From CBDFNC01 sp965249895 (lineage in GTDB: Bacteria; Pseudomonadota; Gammaproteobacteria; Enterobacterales; CBDFNC01), in contig CBDFNC010000001.1 of assembly GCA_965249895.1 (NCBI GenBank), forward strand, positions 248,001 to 312,000: 64,000 bases of DNA, read 5' to 3'. The position numbers and the translations under genes are program-made. This document shows, in pieces, positions 27,901 through 37,178 of this stretch (the stretch's first letter is position 1; every line of letters begins with the position of its first letter). A model generated the notes under the pieces. That model made no database searches. It had not been told where the DNA came from and saw only the letters and a list, made by a program, of their open reading frames with translations.

Positions 27901-30339
27901 ATGGCGGAGCAGCAATCAAGCAGTCCAATGGGATGGATATTTGCAACCCTGTTTTTCATTGCGGGATCTTTGGGTTATTACCTGTACTACGAAGAAACTT
28001 TGGATGTAAAGAAAGCTCAGCAGTCCAACCAAAGGCTACAGTCGCAGAACCGTGAGTTATCTTCCGAGGTAACAGATGTCAGCCGGCAGTTAAGCAGTAT
28101 CAAGTTTGAACTGCAAAATAACCAGTTGGATCAGCAGCAAGGGGAAGCGGAACTCGAAGCCGCAACAGATTCGGTCATCGGATTGCGGCAAGAAGTCAGG
28201 CGGCTAGGGGATCAACTAGTTGCTGAAGCGCAAAAAGCAACCAACTTAACAGCCGATGCCGACAAGTTTGCAGCTCAGCAAAGAGAGTCGAGCGAGCTGA
28301 TGGAGCAAGGCCGTAAGCAACTCGAAGAAAAACAGCAAGAGCTAAGTGATATCAATGAAACCTTGGCATTAATCACAGCGTCAAAATTGTCTCTGGAAGA
28401 GAATCTATCGAAGCTGATGGCTGAGAAGTCAAATTTTGATCAGCAGTTGCTTGGCCAAAATGACAAGGTGACACAAGCGGTTACTGAAATGGAAAAGCAG
28501 GCAGTGCTGTTGGCCAAGGCTCAGCAGCAGGTGTCCAGTTTGCAAACCCAAATAGCTAATACAGGCCAGCTAGGCGAGCAAGCGAAGTCAACCGAACAAA
28601 TACTGAAATTGAGCCAGCAAGACAATGCGAAACTGCAAGCGCAGGTGCAAGAGTTATTGCAAAGCAAAGATATCACTAATACAAGTCAGCTAGACGAGCA
28701 ATTGAAGTCAAGCCAGCAAGACAATGCGAAACTGCAAGCGCAGGTGAAAAAGTTATTGCAAAGCAAAGGTATCACTAATACAGGCCAGCTAGACGAGCAA
28801 TTGAAGTCAAGCCAGCAAGACAATGCGAAACTGCAAGCGCAGGTGCAAAAGCTTCAGCAGAAAAATATTGAGCTGACAAATGAGCTTAATCATATGAGTG
28901 ACGAGCTGGAAAAGATCCGCAAACAACAGGTTTCTAAAGCTGCCCCACCTGCTCCTGATGTAGAGGAAAAGGACACCGAACTGATAGAAGCGAACAGAGA
29001 GTTCGCGCTGGCTCTTAAGAAAAGTGAAGAGCTGGTTTTACACTCTCAGCGGCAAGATGCAGAAATTAGTGACCTCCAGGATACCTTGGCGGATCAGAAG
29101 AAACAGATGAAAATTCTTAAGGAGAAGGCAGATACTGCTAATTCTATTGGCCTGGCAATAGATGACGTGACTGATCAAAATCAGCAATTAACATCCAGAC
29201 TTTTACAAGCGGGCGCTTCAATTGCTGATCTTAACCGTCAGGTGAAAGAAAATAAGCAAGAAATATCGTCAGTTCGCCAGGAACTTGAAATAAAGCAGGA
29301 GCAAGTGAAAGAAGAAAAACAAAAACTGACGGATCTCGCGCTTGCTAAACAGGAAATAGAGGCGTCGCTTAATCAGCAAAACATGGATTTACAAACACTT
29401 CAGGCAGCTCATGGCGAGCTGAATGAAGATAAGAAAAAACTAATCGCACAGGTCTCTACTCTGGACGCAGCAACAACGCAGCAAAGTGTAAATAACCAGC
29501 AGCTCAGCGACAAAAATATTCAGCTTCTGACAGAGCTGGAAGAGTTGCAGGGCAGTGCTCTGACTAAAGATAAAGAGCTGACTAGTTTGGCGTCGCAATT
29601 AGCAGTGAATAAGCAACAGCATCAAGCTGCGCAAGGGCAAGCAGTTAAATTGACTGAGCAATTACAGCAGGTCTCTCAGCAAAAGAACCAACTGGTATCA
29701 AGGCTTTCGACTAAAACAGAAGCCTTGAAGCTAACCCTTACTGATCTGGAGCAGGCTCTGCTGAAACAGCAGCAACTGAAACTGGCACTGAACACATCCA
29801 TAGAAGAAAAGCAGCGACTGGCCCAGGTAGTTAAGGGGTTGCTGGAAGAGCAGGAGAAGCAAACCATCGCCAGGCAGGCATTGCAGCAGCAACTCGATAA
29901 GCTGTCCCAGCAAAACCAAATACTGTTAACTCGGTCTAAAGATGGAAAAACAGTGATCCGTTTACAAAGCAGAGTACTGTTTAAATCCGGCTCTGCAGAT
30001 ATTAGCTATAAGGGACAAAAAGCATTGGAAGCTGTGGCGGGCTTGCTAAAAGATTACCAGGGTTATCGCATTCGAGTGGAAGGGCATACTGATGGTAAAG
30101 GTATCGGGGATAACCTGAATTCACTTTACCCTACCAATTGGGAGTTATCTTCGGCCCGCTCGGTAACTGCTGTCAGGGTGCTGAGCTACTTTGGGGTGGA
30201 TCCAGAGAAGCTAGAAGCGGTAGCAAGAGCTCATTACATGCCTCTTAGCCAGGAGCCTTCTGTTCAGGCTAGGCAACAAAACCGCAGAATCGACATTTAT
30301 CTGCACCCACAGGCGGAGGTGGTTATAAACGACTTATAA
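27901..30339 (+). CDS. Membrane-anchored coiled-coil protein with C-terminal OmpA/MotB domain
   Basis: The 812-residue protein has one N-terminal membrane helix (about 11-30, WIFATLFFIAGSLGYYLYY), a coiled coil of about 640 residues very rich in Gln, Lys, Glu and Leu, and a C-terminal OmpA-like peptidoglycan-binding domain: LFKSGSADISYKGQKALE, YRIRVEGHTDGK, NWELSSARSVTAVRVL, QQNRRIDIYL. The layout suggests a long periplasmic tether from the inner membrane to the cell wall, about the span of the periplasm or more if folded back. An internal triplication is visible (28612-28850). It is monocistronic. It resembles generic OmpA-family coiled-coil proteins, and no specific role can be given. Confidence 0.85.
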   Translation: MAEQQSSSPMGWIFATLFFIAGSLGYYLYYEETLDVKKAQQSNQRLQSQNRELSSEVTDVSRQLSSIKFELQNNQLDQQQGEAELEAATDSVIGLRQEVRRLGDQLVAEAQKATNLTADADKFAAQQRESSELMEQGRKQLEEKQQELSDINETLALITASKLSLEENLSKLMAEKSNFDQQLLGQNDKVTQAVTEMEKQAVLLAKAQQQVSSLQTQIANTGQLGEQAKSTEQILKLSQQDNAKLQAQVQELLQSKDITNTSQLDEQLKSSQQDNAKLQAQVKKLLQSKGITNTGQLDEQLKSSQQDNAKLQAQVQKLQQKNIELTNELNHMSDELEKIRKQQVSKAAPPAPDVEEKDTELIEANREFALALKKSEELVLHSQRQDAEISDLQDTLADQKKQMKILKEKADTANSIGLAIDDVTDQNQQLTSRLLQAGASIADLNRQVKENKQEISSVRQELEIKQEQVKEEKQKLTDLALAKQEIEASLNQQNMDLQTLQAAHGELNEDKKKLIAQVSTLDAATTQQSVNNQQLSDKNIQLLTELEELQGSALTKDKELTSLASQLAVNKQQHQAAQGQAVKLTEQLQQVSQQKNQLVSRLSTKTEALKLTLTDLEQALLKQQQLKLALNTSIEEKQRLAQVVKGLLEEQEKQTIARQALQQQLDKLSQQNQILLTRSKDGKTVIRLQSRVLFKSGSADISYKGQKALEAVAGLLKDYQGYRIRVEGHTDGKGIGDNLNSLYPTNWELSSARSVTAVRVLSYFGVDPEKLEAVARAHYMPLSQEPSVQARQQNRRIDIYLHPQAEVVINDL
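28612..28850 (+). repeat. 99-bp in-frame tandem repeat inside the coiled-coil gene
   Basis: Units start at 28612, 28711 and 28810, exactly 99 bp apart. Each encodes SQQDNAKLQAQV, then LLQSK and a TNTxQLDEQLKS linker; the third unit is partial. Near identity at DNA level indicates a recent expansion that adds 33 residues per copy without breaking the frame. Confidence 0.92.
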
Positions 30340-30353
30340 CCTTGCTTCAGGTG

Positions 30354-30638
30354 TCAATCTCCGCAGTATTCGTTCGAAATTATGAGTCGTATTCGAACGA
30401 ATTCACCAACCAACCTTTGATAACTGCTTCCTTTCTTGGTATTCAACCGAACCAATAGTTCCTGGTTAGCTTGCGACTTTTCCTGTTCAGCAGCGGTCCC
30501 ATTGCTGAACAGGCGGTCAAGCCAGGGAGCAAAACCCGGCTCGACATTTTTGTTAGTGAGCTGGTTAGCTTTGTAATATCTGCAAAGGTAATCCCAGTAT
30601 GTCGTCACCGGTTCCGGCGAAGTACCAAATAATGCCAA
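30354..30638 (-). CDS. Small uncharacterised protein, downstream of and overlapping the M50 protease gene
   Basis: A 94-codon frame, rich in charged residues and without signal or known motif. As drawn from a TTG it overlaps the protease gene by 74 bp on the same strand; a start further in (GTG at about 30608) would reduce the overlap. It could be translationally coupled, but no strong ribosome-binding site is seen. Treat as tentative. Confidence 0.35.
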   Translation of the reverse strand: MALFGTSPEPVTTYWDYLCRYYKANQLTNKNVEPGFAPWLDRLFSNGTAAEQEKSQANQELLVRLNTKKGSSYQRLVGEFVRIRLIISNEYCGD

Positions 30639-31695
30639 CCAGGCCAGCTACAGTAAGCAAATACCAGATGCTTGAGAAAACCTGTCCATATCTGTCCAGA
30701 GGGAGCAGATGACTTTGGTGACGTGTCCGCCATTCCATCAGAATTTCGATACTGCCGATCAACAACAAAAATCCCAGCAAAGCCAGGCTTAAGGCGTAGC
30801 TGATGTAAACGCCTAGTCCTGCTGCGAGGATGCAGGCAGCAATACCGACTTTGGTGTTCATGGAAAAGCTAATACTCTTGAGAATATGACCGCCGTCCAG
30901 GGGCAAGATAGGCAAGAGATTAAACAGATTTAGCAAGGCGTTAAATACAGCGAGTCCGGCGAAAAAGATATTACCCGTTAGCCAGTAAAGCAGTACACAA
31001 ACAATGGACATGAGCAGCCCAAAGCTGGGACCCATGATGGAGATCACCACATCCTGCCAGCGGGTATTTATTTTTTCGTCAGACAGAGCCAAGCCGCCGA
31101 GGAAAGGAATAAGGTAGATACCTTTGGTCTTCATTCCAAAATGTTTCATCGCACGAATGTGGCCATATTCGTGAAACACCAGGCAGGCCAGTAAGGCCAG
31201 GGCAAACTCGATGGAAAACAACCAGGAATATGCGGCCAGACTGGCACCAGCCAGCACGACTTTGATCATTTTTGCGCTTTTAATCAGCTTAAAGCCCAGC
31301 GAAGCCAGACCGATAACACTAAATTGTTTTTTGACTTTTACCGGCTGAACGGGGGTTTGCTGTTCGATATCCTTGCTGTTACGACTACCCTGATGAGTTT
31401 GCTGGCCATCGACAAAAACCTGATAATCCAGTTTAAAGGGCTGCCACTGTAAGTCAGCTTCGAGTCGGCAGTGGATCACTCGGCTTTCATTAGCTAGGTT
31501 GACCTCCCCTCCCGCGACCTGGCCCTGGGAAAGTTGTTCCCTTAGCTCAAATTCATGGGTGGTTTTACCATTTGAATTTTCCGTTGCGGTTATCTGGGAA
31601 ACAATACTGTCACCCCAATACACTTGTTGCCAGCCAGCTAACGATCCCTCTAACCTCAAGGTTTGCCCTAAAAACTCAAGTTGTAGTAATTCCAA
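30565..31695 (-). CDS. Site-2-protease-like M50 family membrane metallopeptidase
   Basis: The 376-residue protein has an N-terminal soluble part (about 1-125), then membrane helices with the zinc motif HEYGH (FHEYGHIRAMKHFG, about 175-188) and the distal LPLDGGHIL motif that supplies the third zinc ligand. S2P-type enzymes cut transmembrane substrates. The N-terminal domain, with a bond-forming beta-rich look, has no name known to me and may bind the substrate. Start: the only candidate before an upstream stop is TTG 31695, which lies inside a duplicated segment (31660-31992). Confidence 0.85.
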   Translation of the reverse strand: MELLQLEFLGQTLRLEGSLAGWQQVYWGDSIVSQITATENSNGKTTHEFELREQLSQGQVAGGEVNLANESRVIHCRLEADLQWQPFKLDYQVFVDGQQTHQGSRNSKDIEQQTPVQPVKVKKQFSVIGLASLGFKLIKSAKMIKVVLAGASLAAYSWLFSIEFALALLACLVFHEYGHIRAMKHFGMKTKGIYLIPFLGGLALSDEKINTRWQDVVISIMGPSFGLLMSIVCVLLYWLTGNIFFAGLAVFNALLNLFNLLPILPLDGGHILKSISFSMNTKVGIAACILAAGLGVYISYALSLALLGFLLLIGSIEILMEWRTRHQSHLLPLDRYGQVFSSIWYLLTVAGLVGIIWYFAGTGDDILGLPLQILQS

Positions 31696-31992
31696 TGCTT
31701 CGACCCAGTAAAAAAGTAACCCTGTGATTATGCCCGTTTAAGCGAAAGCCTCAAAGGGGGGAGAATTAACAATATTCATGATCATAGCCAAGGTTGTGGC
31801 CGCTACACTTCACTAAGTTGCTAGATATGAAAAGGTTTGCCCTAAAAGCTCAGGTCGCAGTAATTCTAATGCTTTCACCCGATTAAAGGTTAACCTGGTG
31901 ATTTTGTGAGCTTTAAGGGGGATAATTGACAATATTCGTGATCATAGGCAAGGTTGTGGCCGCTATCCTTCACAAAGTTGTTTGATATGAAA
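31660..31992. repeat. Imperfect tandem duplication of about 165-174 bp
   Basis: Copy 1 (31660-31833) starts GGTTTGCCCTAAAAACTCAA and contains the protease gene's 5' end; copy 2 (31834 to about 31992) starts GGTTTGCCCTAAAAGCTCAG and ends at the start of the next gene. Shared landmarks include AATATTC.TGATCATAG and AAGGTTGTGGCCGCTA, and both end GATATGAAAA. The copy therefore duplicated the divergent promoter region together with short 5' ends of both genes. Confidence 0.85.
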
Positions 31993-32658
31993 AAAATGCG
32001 GCCTAAATTTTCACTATTGTTATTCTTCGCCGGAATACTGATATTGTTATTCACCTCTGGCCTATTGGGCGAAAATGCCAGAACGGTAGATGTCACCAAG
32101 CAGTTTTTTAGCGAGATCCAACAACGAGATTTTGAAAAGGCAAGCAGTTACCTTACCCAAGACTATCTTAACGCGCATTCTTCGATCATAGAGCATGAAT
32201 TTGCCATAGAGAGTGCACTGCTGCACTACTTTAACATTAATATTTCCAGCAACTATCTGGTGAAAGCGAAACGGAATCAGCTTTGGCTTCCCTATATTTC
32301 CAATGATGAAATTACGGTGTCATTGCAACTAAAAAAAATCGAAAAAGTTTCTTTCTGGAAATCCTTGTTTAGAACAACAAAAGATATATATATTGAGGAT
32401 TTTTTAACCCTGAAGAGGGACGGAGGAAAATGGAAGATTGCCGATATCGACTTATCCAACCCAGAGATACAGGCCGAGTATTCGAGTATAAAAACTATGG
32501 TAGAAAGCGATAACTTCCTGAATGAGCAAGAGGGTATATTAAGCCTAAAGAGTCGGGACATTGCCATAGATGAACTTAGCCTCAATGAGCGTCGCATTAT
32601 GATTTTTAAACTTAAAAAAACGCTAGCAATATTGAGTGCAGGTGAGACCAATAAGTAG
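31987..32658 (+). CDS. Uncharacterised membrane-anchored protein
   Basis: The ATG at 31987 (MKKMRPKFSLLLFF) is taken because it gives a clean N-terminal membrane anchor or signal (about 7-26); a TTG 33 bases upstream is unlikely. The 223-residue protein then has a region resembling NTF2-like/DUF4878-type folds (VTKQFFSEIQQRDFEKASSYLTQDY), a form common in small exported proteins, and a C-terminal part rich in Glu, Ser and Lys. No catalytic motif is visible. The promoter lies in the second copy of a tandem duplication. Confidence 0.65.
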   Translation: MKKMRPKFSLLLFFAGILILLFTSGLLGENARTVDVTKQFFSEIQQRDFEKASSYLTQDYLNAHSSIIEHEFAIESALLHYFNINISSNYLVKAKRNQLWLPYISNDEITVSLQLKKIEKVSFWKSLFRTTKDIYIEDFLTLKRDGGKWKIADIDLSNPEIQAEYSSIKTMVESDNFLNEQEGILSLKSRDIAIDELSLNERRIMIFKLKKTLAILSAGETNK

Positions 32659-32678
32659 TCCTGAGATTGGTCAGCGTT

Positions 32679-32712
32679 ACCTCTAGCTACCCAGTTCGGG
32701 TTAGCTAGAGGT
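32679..32712. terminator. Hairpin between convergent genes
   Basis: ACCTCTAGCTA (32679-32689) and TAGCTAGAGGT (32702-32712) form an 11-bp perfect stem, extended by CCC/GGG pairing inside. It separates the stop at 32658 from the convergent stop at 32744. Confidence 0.6.
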
Positions 32713-32743
32713 GCTGCTTAAGGCAGAGTTATTTTTTCATGAG

Positions 32744-33997
32744 CTATAGCTGCGTCTTGGCGGCTTCTAATGCACGGTAAATTTCTACAGTATTGGGCCG
32801 TAACTTTAAGGCGTATTCTAGTGCGGTAATTGCCGCCGGGTAATCTTCCCCCTCTTTTTGTATTAACCCTAACCAATAGAAGGCTTGCGCATTTTCTGGT
32901 TGCTTCTTCGCCATTATGCGGGCAATCGCTAATGCTCTGGATTGGTACACATTGGCACTCGGGTAGTCATGCTGTAGCTTCAGGGTTTTTATTATGGACA
33001 GCAAACTGGGTAAATAAAGAGGCCTATTGGCAAGTTGAGCCTTATCCAGTTCTAGCGCCTGCCATAATAGCTTATGGCTTTGCAGAGCTTGGCCCGTATG
33101 TCGAAAATTCCTTGCCAGGGACCTTAAGGTTCCTGTTTGATAGGGCATTATCGTATTCAGCTGCTTGTATAGCGTCGAAGATTGGCGCCATAAGCCAGCT
33201 TCTGCGTATCGATGCGAAAAATATAGCAATCCGTCATGCCACTTCTTGGTCAACTGGTCTTGATGTAGGTGGCTGAAATTCAGACCTAACAATGTGGCAA
33301 TGGCAGTGCTTAAGCTGAATGTCAGCAGTAGCAAGGGAAACCTGGCTTTGAATCTATAGGTAACACCGTAATGTAAAATATGGCGAAGTGGGAGCAGTGT
33401 CATAACCAGAGCTAGTAGTAACTCGGCCACTTCAGCCTCATTAAATTGAAATAGCTCCAGTTCAATAAGCCCGGCAAAAAGAAAGTAAGGTATAAACATG
33501 AGCGGAGGGATCAGCAGGCCTTTGCTGCTGAGGTAACGTGCAAGACCAAGTCTAAGGTATTGGCAAATAGGCAGAAGCACACCGTAAAGCAAGATAGCTA
33601 ATAACACCCCTGTGGATACAAATTGTTTTAGCAGTGTTTGCTGTGGTCCGGTAAACAGATTGTGTAAGTTCAATTCCCTCTGCTGGTTATGTTGAAGAAA
33701 AAAGGCTGGTGTATCTATATTAAGCAACCGCTGACCCCAGGATATTTCCTCCATCGCCACATAGCAGCTAACCAAGCAGAGCAGGGCAAAAAACCAGATG
33801 TTGGGGTACTTTTTGTACACAATAAAAGCACAAAGCGCGGCACGGCTTAGAAATAAATAAAACTGCATCCATTCCCCTACCAGATCTTCATAGGTAGCCA
33901 GAATATAAAGCCCGGGGTAAAACAATGCCAAGAGCAAGAAAACCGACACTATCAGTGCCGGTGTTAACCAGTGGATGTAAGTGTCCCTTAATTTCAT
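32744..33997 (-). CDS. Multi-pass membrane protein with C-terminal TPR repeats
   Basis: The 417-residue protein has several hydrophobic helices in its first 240 residues (e.g. 15-36, 66-83, 126-145, 162-182, 215-235) and then TPR-like helices from about 255, ending QAFYWLGLIQKEGEDYPAAITALEYALKLRPNTVEIYRALE, a clear TPR pair. A conserved-looking EEISWGQRLL lies between membrane helices 3 and 4. TPR units usually hold protein partners, and the function is unknown. It precedes the PEP-CTERM gene on the same strand in reverse order (the PEP-CTERM gene lies upstream), 25 bp apart, so an operon is likely. Confidence 0.75.
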   Translation of the reverse strand: MKLRDTYIHWLTPALIVSVFLLLALFYPGLYILATYEDLVGEWMQFYLFLSRAALCAFIVYKKYPNIWFFALLCLVSCYVAMEEISWGQRLLNIDTPAFFLQHNQQRELNLHNLFTGPQQTLLKQFVSTGVLLAILLYGVLLPICQYLRLGLARYLSSKGLLIPPLMFIPYFLFAGLIELELFQFNEAEVAELLLALVMTLLPLRHILHYGVTYRFKARFPLLLLTFSLSTAIATLLGLNFSHLHQDQLTKKWHDGLLYFSHRYAEAGLWRQSSTLYKQLNTIMPYQTGTLRSLARNFRHTGQALQSHKLLWQALELDKAQLANRPLYLPSLLSIIKTLKLQHDYPSANVYQSRALAIARIMAKKQPENAQAFYWLGLIQKEGEDYPAAITALEYALKLRPNTVEIYRALEAAKTQL

Positions 33998-34022
33998 GAC
34001 CGAGTCCCTTTGCCGGGTAAAA

Positions 34023-34820
34023 TCAGCTTGCTAATTTCCGTCGTCTAATCAGGGAAAGTGTTAATAAACCTGACAAGAAGAGGGTCAGGGTTTCGGGCTC
34101 TGGAATTGCCGTCGAAAAGCTGGGGAAACCATTGGAGATAGGGAATGAAGGATCGCCGGATTGAAGGGGAAACAGTGACCATGACGCCTGATAAGGCGCA
34201 GCCGTAGCCGGATTTGGAGAGGAAAAACCAAACCCCGATAAGGAAGTAATGGCGTCCGAGGGGATATTAGTGCCAAACACGCTGTCACTTGGGAAGATAC
34301 CATCAATGTCGACGCCACCTGATGCCCACGCCTGGAGGAAATAGTGAAGTACCTGGTTGCCAGAAGTAAACGGACTTAAGGGACCAAAGAAGAAAGGGTC
34401 ACTGGGGCTTTGCCAGCTGGGTGCTGAGCCATCCCAGCCACTCAGGGGGTTAGGCACGCCAACCGTTTCTATGGCGTGGGCCCATCCTGGGGGAGCAAAG
34501 AAATTATCAATTCCCAGGTTGTTAAACCAGGGTAATTCCCAGTCAACGATCACGGGTAGTACTGGTAGTAAACCTTCGGTGCCATCGCAGGTGAAAAACG
34601 GAGTGGTCTGGCTGTCATCGCAAGTGCTGATATTGTGTACGGTAAAGTCGTAAATAAAGTTGTTACCATTGGGGGTTACGTTGTCGGTGACGGCGGAGAT
34701 TGGCTCAACCACGATAAAGCCGCCTACACCCGCTTGGGTGGGGAGGGAGAGTATTCCCAGAGCAAGGCTACAGCTAATGACTATGGGGGAGAGCTTGAAT
34801 GGAAGTCGGGAGTATTGCAT
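34023..34820 (-). CDS. PEP-CTERM sorting-domain exported protein
   Basis: The start is taken as ATG 34820 (MQYSRLPFK), followed by a signal peptide ending near TQAGVG. The C-terminus carries the PEP-CTERM signal: IPEPETLTLF, a hydrophobic helix and RRRK. Such proteins are recognised by exosortase, cleaved and exported in biofilm/EPS-forming Gram-negatives. The mature part is rich in Pro, Ser, Phe and Gly (about 230 residues) with no known domain. The exosortase gene is not in the window. The next gene downstream is the TPR membrane protein. Confidence 0.85.
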   Translation of the reverse strand: MQYSRLPFKLSPIVISCSLALGILSLPTQAGVGGFIVVEPISAVTDNVTPNGNNFIYDFTVHNISTCDDSQTTPFFTCDGTEGLLPVLPVIVDWELPWFNNLGIDNFFAPPGWAHAIETVGVPNPLSGWDGSAPSWQSPSDPFFFGPLSPFTSGNQVLHYFLQAWASGGVDIDGIFPSDSVFGTNIPSDAITSLSGFGFSSPNPATAAPYQASWSLFPLQSGDPSFPISNGFPSFSTAIPEPETLTLFLSGLLTLSLIRRRKLAS

Positions 34821-34995
34821 CGTTAATATCCTGCTATCTTCTACGCTTGAATAAAGGACACTCTCCATGTGTTGTTGATACCCGGTATCTAGCAATATTC
34901 AGGCCTTATAAATATTGCCTTACCATTCAATTGATTAGTTTTTTGTTTCGGCAAACAGCGCGAAAATTGTAAAAAAAGCTGACGTAGGGATATGT

Positions 34996-35520
34996 ATGAA
35001 AAGCTCAAGGAGGTCGGTATTGAAGCTCTTATCTTTACTGGCTTGTTGTCCGATCCGCAGTTTGGCCATTACCACAGTCACTGAACAAGGCAAACCCAGT
35101 CTTAACTATGCTTCCTTTGTTGCGTATCTAGATACCTTAATTCCGGCGGATGGATCTCCCGCAGCATCCGGTTTGAATGTTCCCAGTAAGATGGTCGGCA
35201 AGGCAAGGTCCCACCCGGCGTTAGCTAAAGCAATAGTGGAAGGGATTTATTGGTTAGATGAAAAGGCGCGGCTATTAGGTAAGGGTGATTTTTCACAACT
35301 TGCTGAATCGGAACAAATTGCCCTGGTGTCGAAAGCGGAGCAAGGAAACAGCGGAAGCGTAGAGGGCAGGTTTTTCCGAAAAACCCGTAACGAGGCCTTT
35401 TTTATTTATTATGCTCAGCCATCAAGCTGGTTGAACCTGTCTTACCCCGGTCCACCACAACCGTTAGGGTTCATGGATCATACTGTAGCCCCGGAAGAAG
35501 GCTATGGCAGCAGGATATGA
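34996..35520 (+). CDS. Gluconate 2-dehydrogenase subunit 3-like protein with export signal
   Basis: A 174-residue protein with an N-terminal Tat-like signal (SSRRSVLKLLSLLAC) and the typical subunit-3 pattern YLDTLIPADGSPAASGLNV. Its C-terminus overlaps the GMC oxidoreductase start by 17 bp, the usual layout for the small plus large subunits of flavin sugar/alcohol dehydrogenases. In known cases the small subunit is needed for export or folding of the large one. The electron-accepting cytochrome subunit is not visible here. Confidence 0.85.
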   Translation: MKSSRRSVLKLLSLLACCPIRSLAITTVTEQGKPSLNYASFVAYLDTLIPADGSPAASGLNVPSKMVGKARSHPALAKAIVEGIYWLDEKARLLGKGDFSQLAESEQIALVSKAEQGNSGSVEGRFFRKTRNEAFFIYYAQPSSWLNLSYPGPPQPLGFMDHTVAPEEGYGSRI

Positions 35521-37165
35521 TGTGGTGATCATTGGTTCAGGAGCCGGTGGTGGCGCCAGTGCCTGGGCACTTAGTCAGGCTGGTTTTTCCGTATTGGTGT
35601 TGGAAGCCGGACCCGTTTACCAAGCCTCGCAAGACTTTAAGCTGCACACATCAGATTGGGAGCAGAGGTTGTTTCCTTATAAGCAGGATCAGGATAAAAG
35701 CTACCGGTTTGGGGAGATGCAGCACCTGGATCCTAAGTGGCGCCGGCTCAGGTCCTGGAGTCATAGATTTGGTTATATCAATTCGGGTAAGCAGCGTATT
35801 GGCTGGCGTTATGAGCATGTCAAAGGTGTGGGTGGCAGTACGTTAGCATTTACCGGGGAAGCGCATCGCATGAACCCAGGCTCTATGAAATTACGGTCGG
35901 ACTATGGGCAAGGTGCCGACTGGCCTTTGACTTACCAGGAGTTAGCGCCCTTTTATCAGCAAGCGGAAGCGCTGATTGGGGTGGCCGGCCCTTTTCCGGA
36001 TCCCAGGCTAACCTCGCGAGAGAGATACCCCCTTCCACCGCATCAGATGAGCTACACCAGTGCCCTGGTCGCGAAGCAAACGCAAAGCCTGGGATTACAT
36101 TGGAGTGTAAATTCCCTGGCTGCCTTGTCCCGGCCTTACGATGGTCGTCCGGCTTGTAATTATTGTGGTCAATGTACCAGGGGTTGCCCCAGAGGGGATA
36201 AGGGCAGTGTGGATGTGACCTTTTTGGCTAAGGCGGTTAGCAGTGGAAAGTGTGATATTAAGCCTGAGTGCAGTGTGCTGCGTTTGCTTACTAGCCGGGA
36301 TAAGCGGATTACCGCCGTGGTATACAGGGATAAGCAAGGCGCAGAGTATCGGCAAAACTGCAGGATCCTTATTGTGGCTTGCGGCGCCATAGAAACGCCG
36401 AGGTTGTTGCTTAATTCTGCCTCATCAGGAGTGGCCAATGAGTCCGGCCTGGTGGGTAAAAACCTGATGGAAACCCTGTCTCTGGAAGTCACGGCGCTTT
36501 ACGCTAAACCTTTGGCAAGTTACAAAGGTCACCCGTCCGATGCCATATGCTGGGATTTCAATCACGCCGATGCCATTCCAGGGGCGGTAGGTGGTTGTCG
36601 TTTTTCAATGACCACGGCGGAGACGAATTTAACCGGGCCAATCAATTATGCGCTGCGGATCGTACCGGGTTGGGGACGGCCACACAAAAAAGCCATGCGG
36701 GAGCAATTTGGCCGCGCCCTGTCCATAGGTGGGATCGCAGAATCGCTGCCCAACCCTGGGTCTTACCTGGATTTAGACCCGACTGCCAGAGACGCATATG
36801 CTATGCCTCTGGCCAGGATCCACTCTCAGCTGACGGAAATGGACTTAACCCGGCTGGAATTTATGCGGGTTATGATCCTTAAGATGTTTGATACCCTGCC
36901 TGTGGAAAAGGTGTTGGAGCAGTTCAGTACCTATGATTTTTATCATTCCACCCATGTGTTTGGCTCTTGTCGTATGGGAGCCGATCCGGACTCGGCTGTG
37001 GTGGACTCCCTATGTCGCGCCTTTCATTGGAAGAATCTGTTTCTGGTGGATGCCAGTGTTTTTCCAAGTTCGGGCGGCGGCGAATCTCCGTCACTTACCA
37101 TAGAAGCATTAGCCATCAGGACTGCAGCTTATATTCGGCAATTGGCGATACAAAAAGAGTTATAG
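35504..37165 (+). CDS. GMC-family FAD oxidoreductase
   Basis: A 553-residue flavoprotein. The ADP-binding motif IGSGAGGGASAWALSQAGF lies at about 11-30; FAD-covering GVGGST near 110; a CNYCGQCTRGCPRG cysteine cluster near 218-231; and the C-terminal HVFGSCRMGADP and VDASVFPSSGGGESPSLTIEALA are typical of GMC dehydrogenases. It has no own signal peptide, consistent with piggy-back export by the overlapping subunit-3 protein. The substrate is probably an alcohol or sugar, not predictable further. The cysteine motif resembles a 4Fe-4S-binding pattern and marks this subgroup. Confidence 0.9.
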   Translation: MAAGYDVVIIGSGAGGGASAWALSQAGFSVLVLEAGPVYQASQDFKLHTSDWEQRLFPYKQDQDKSYRFGEMQHLDPKWRRLRSWSHRFGYINSGKQRIGWRYEHVKGVGGSTLAFTGEAHRMNPGSMKLRSDYGQGADWPLTYQELAPFYQQAEALIGVAGPFPDPRLTSRERYPLPPHQMSYTSALVAKQTQSLGLHWSVNSLAALSRPYDGRPACNYCGQCTRGCPRGDKGSVDVTFLAKAVSSGKCDIKPECSVLRLLTSRDKRITAVVYRDKQGAEYRQNCRILIVACGAIETPRLLLNSASSGVANESGLVGKNLMETLSLEVTALYAKPLASYKGHPSDAICWDFNHADAIPGAVGGCRFSMTTAETNLTGPINYALRIVPGWGRPHKKAMREQFGRALSIGGIAESLPNPGSYLDLDPTARDAYAMPLARIHSQLTEMDLTRLEFMRVMILKMFDTLPVEKVLEQFSTYDFYHSTHVFGSCRMGADPDSAVVDSLCRAFHWKNLFLVDASVFPSSGGGESPSLTIEALAIRTAAYIRQLAIQKEL

Positions 37166-37178
37166 CGAGAGGTGTCGG

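Noticed and set aside
28612..28850. CRISPR-like regular repeat
   Set aside because: The 99-bp units are in frame and encode part of a coiled coil, with no unique spacers.
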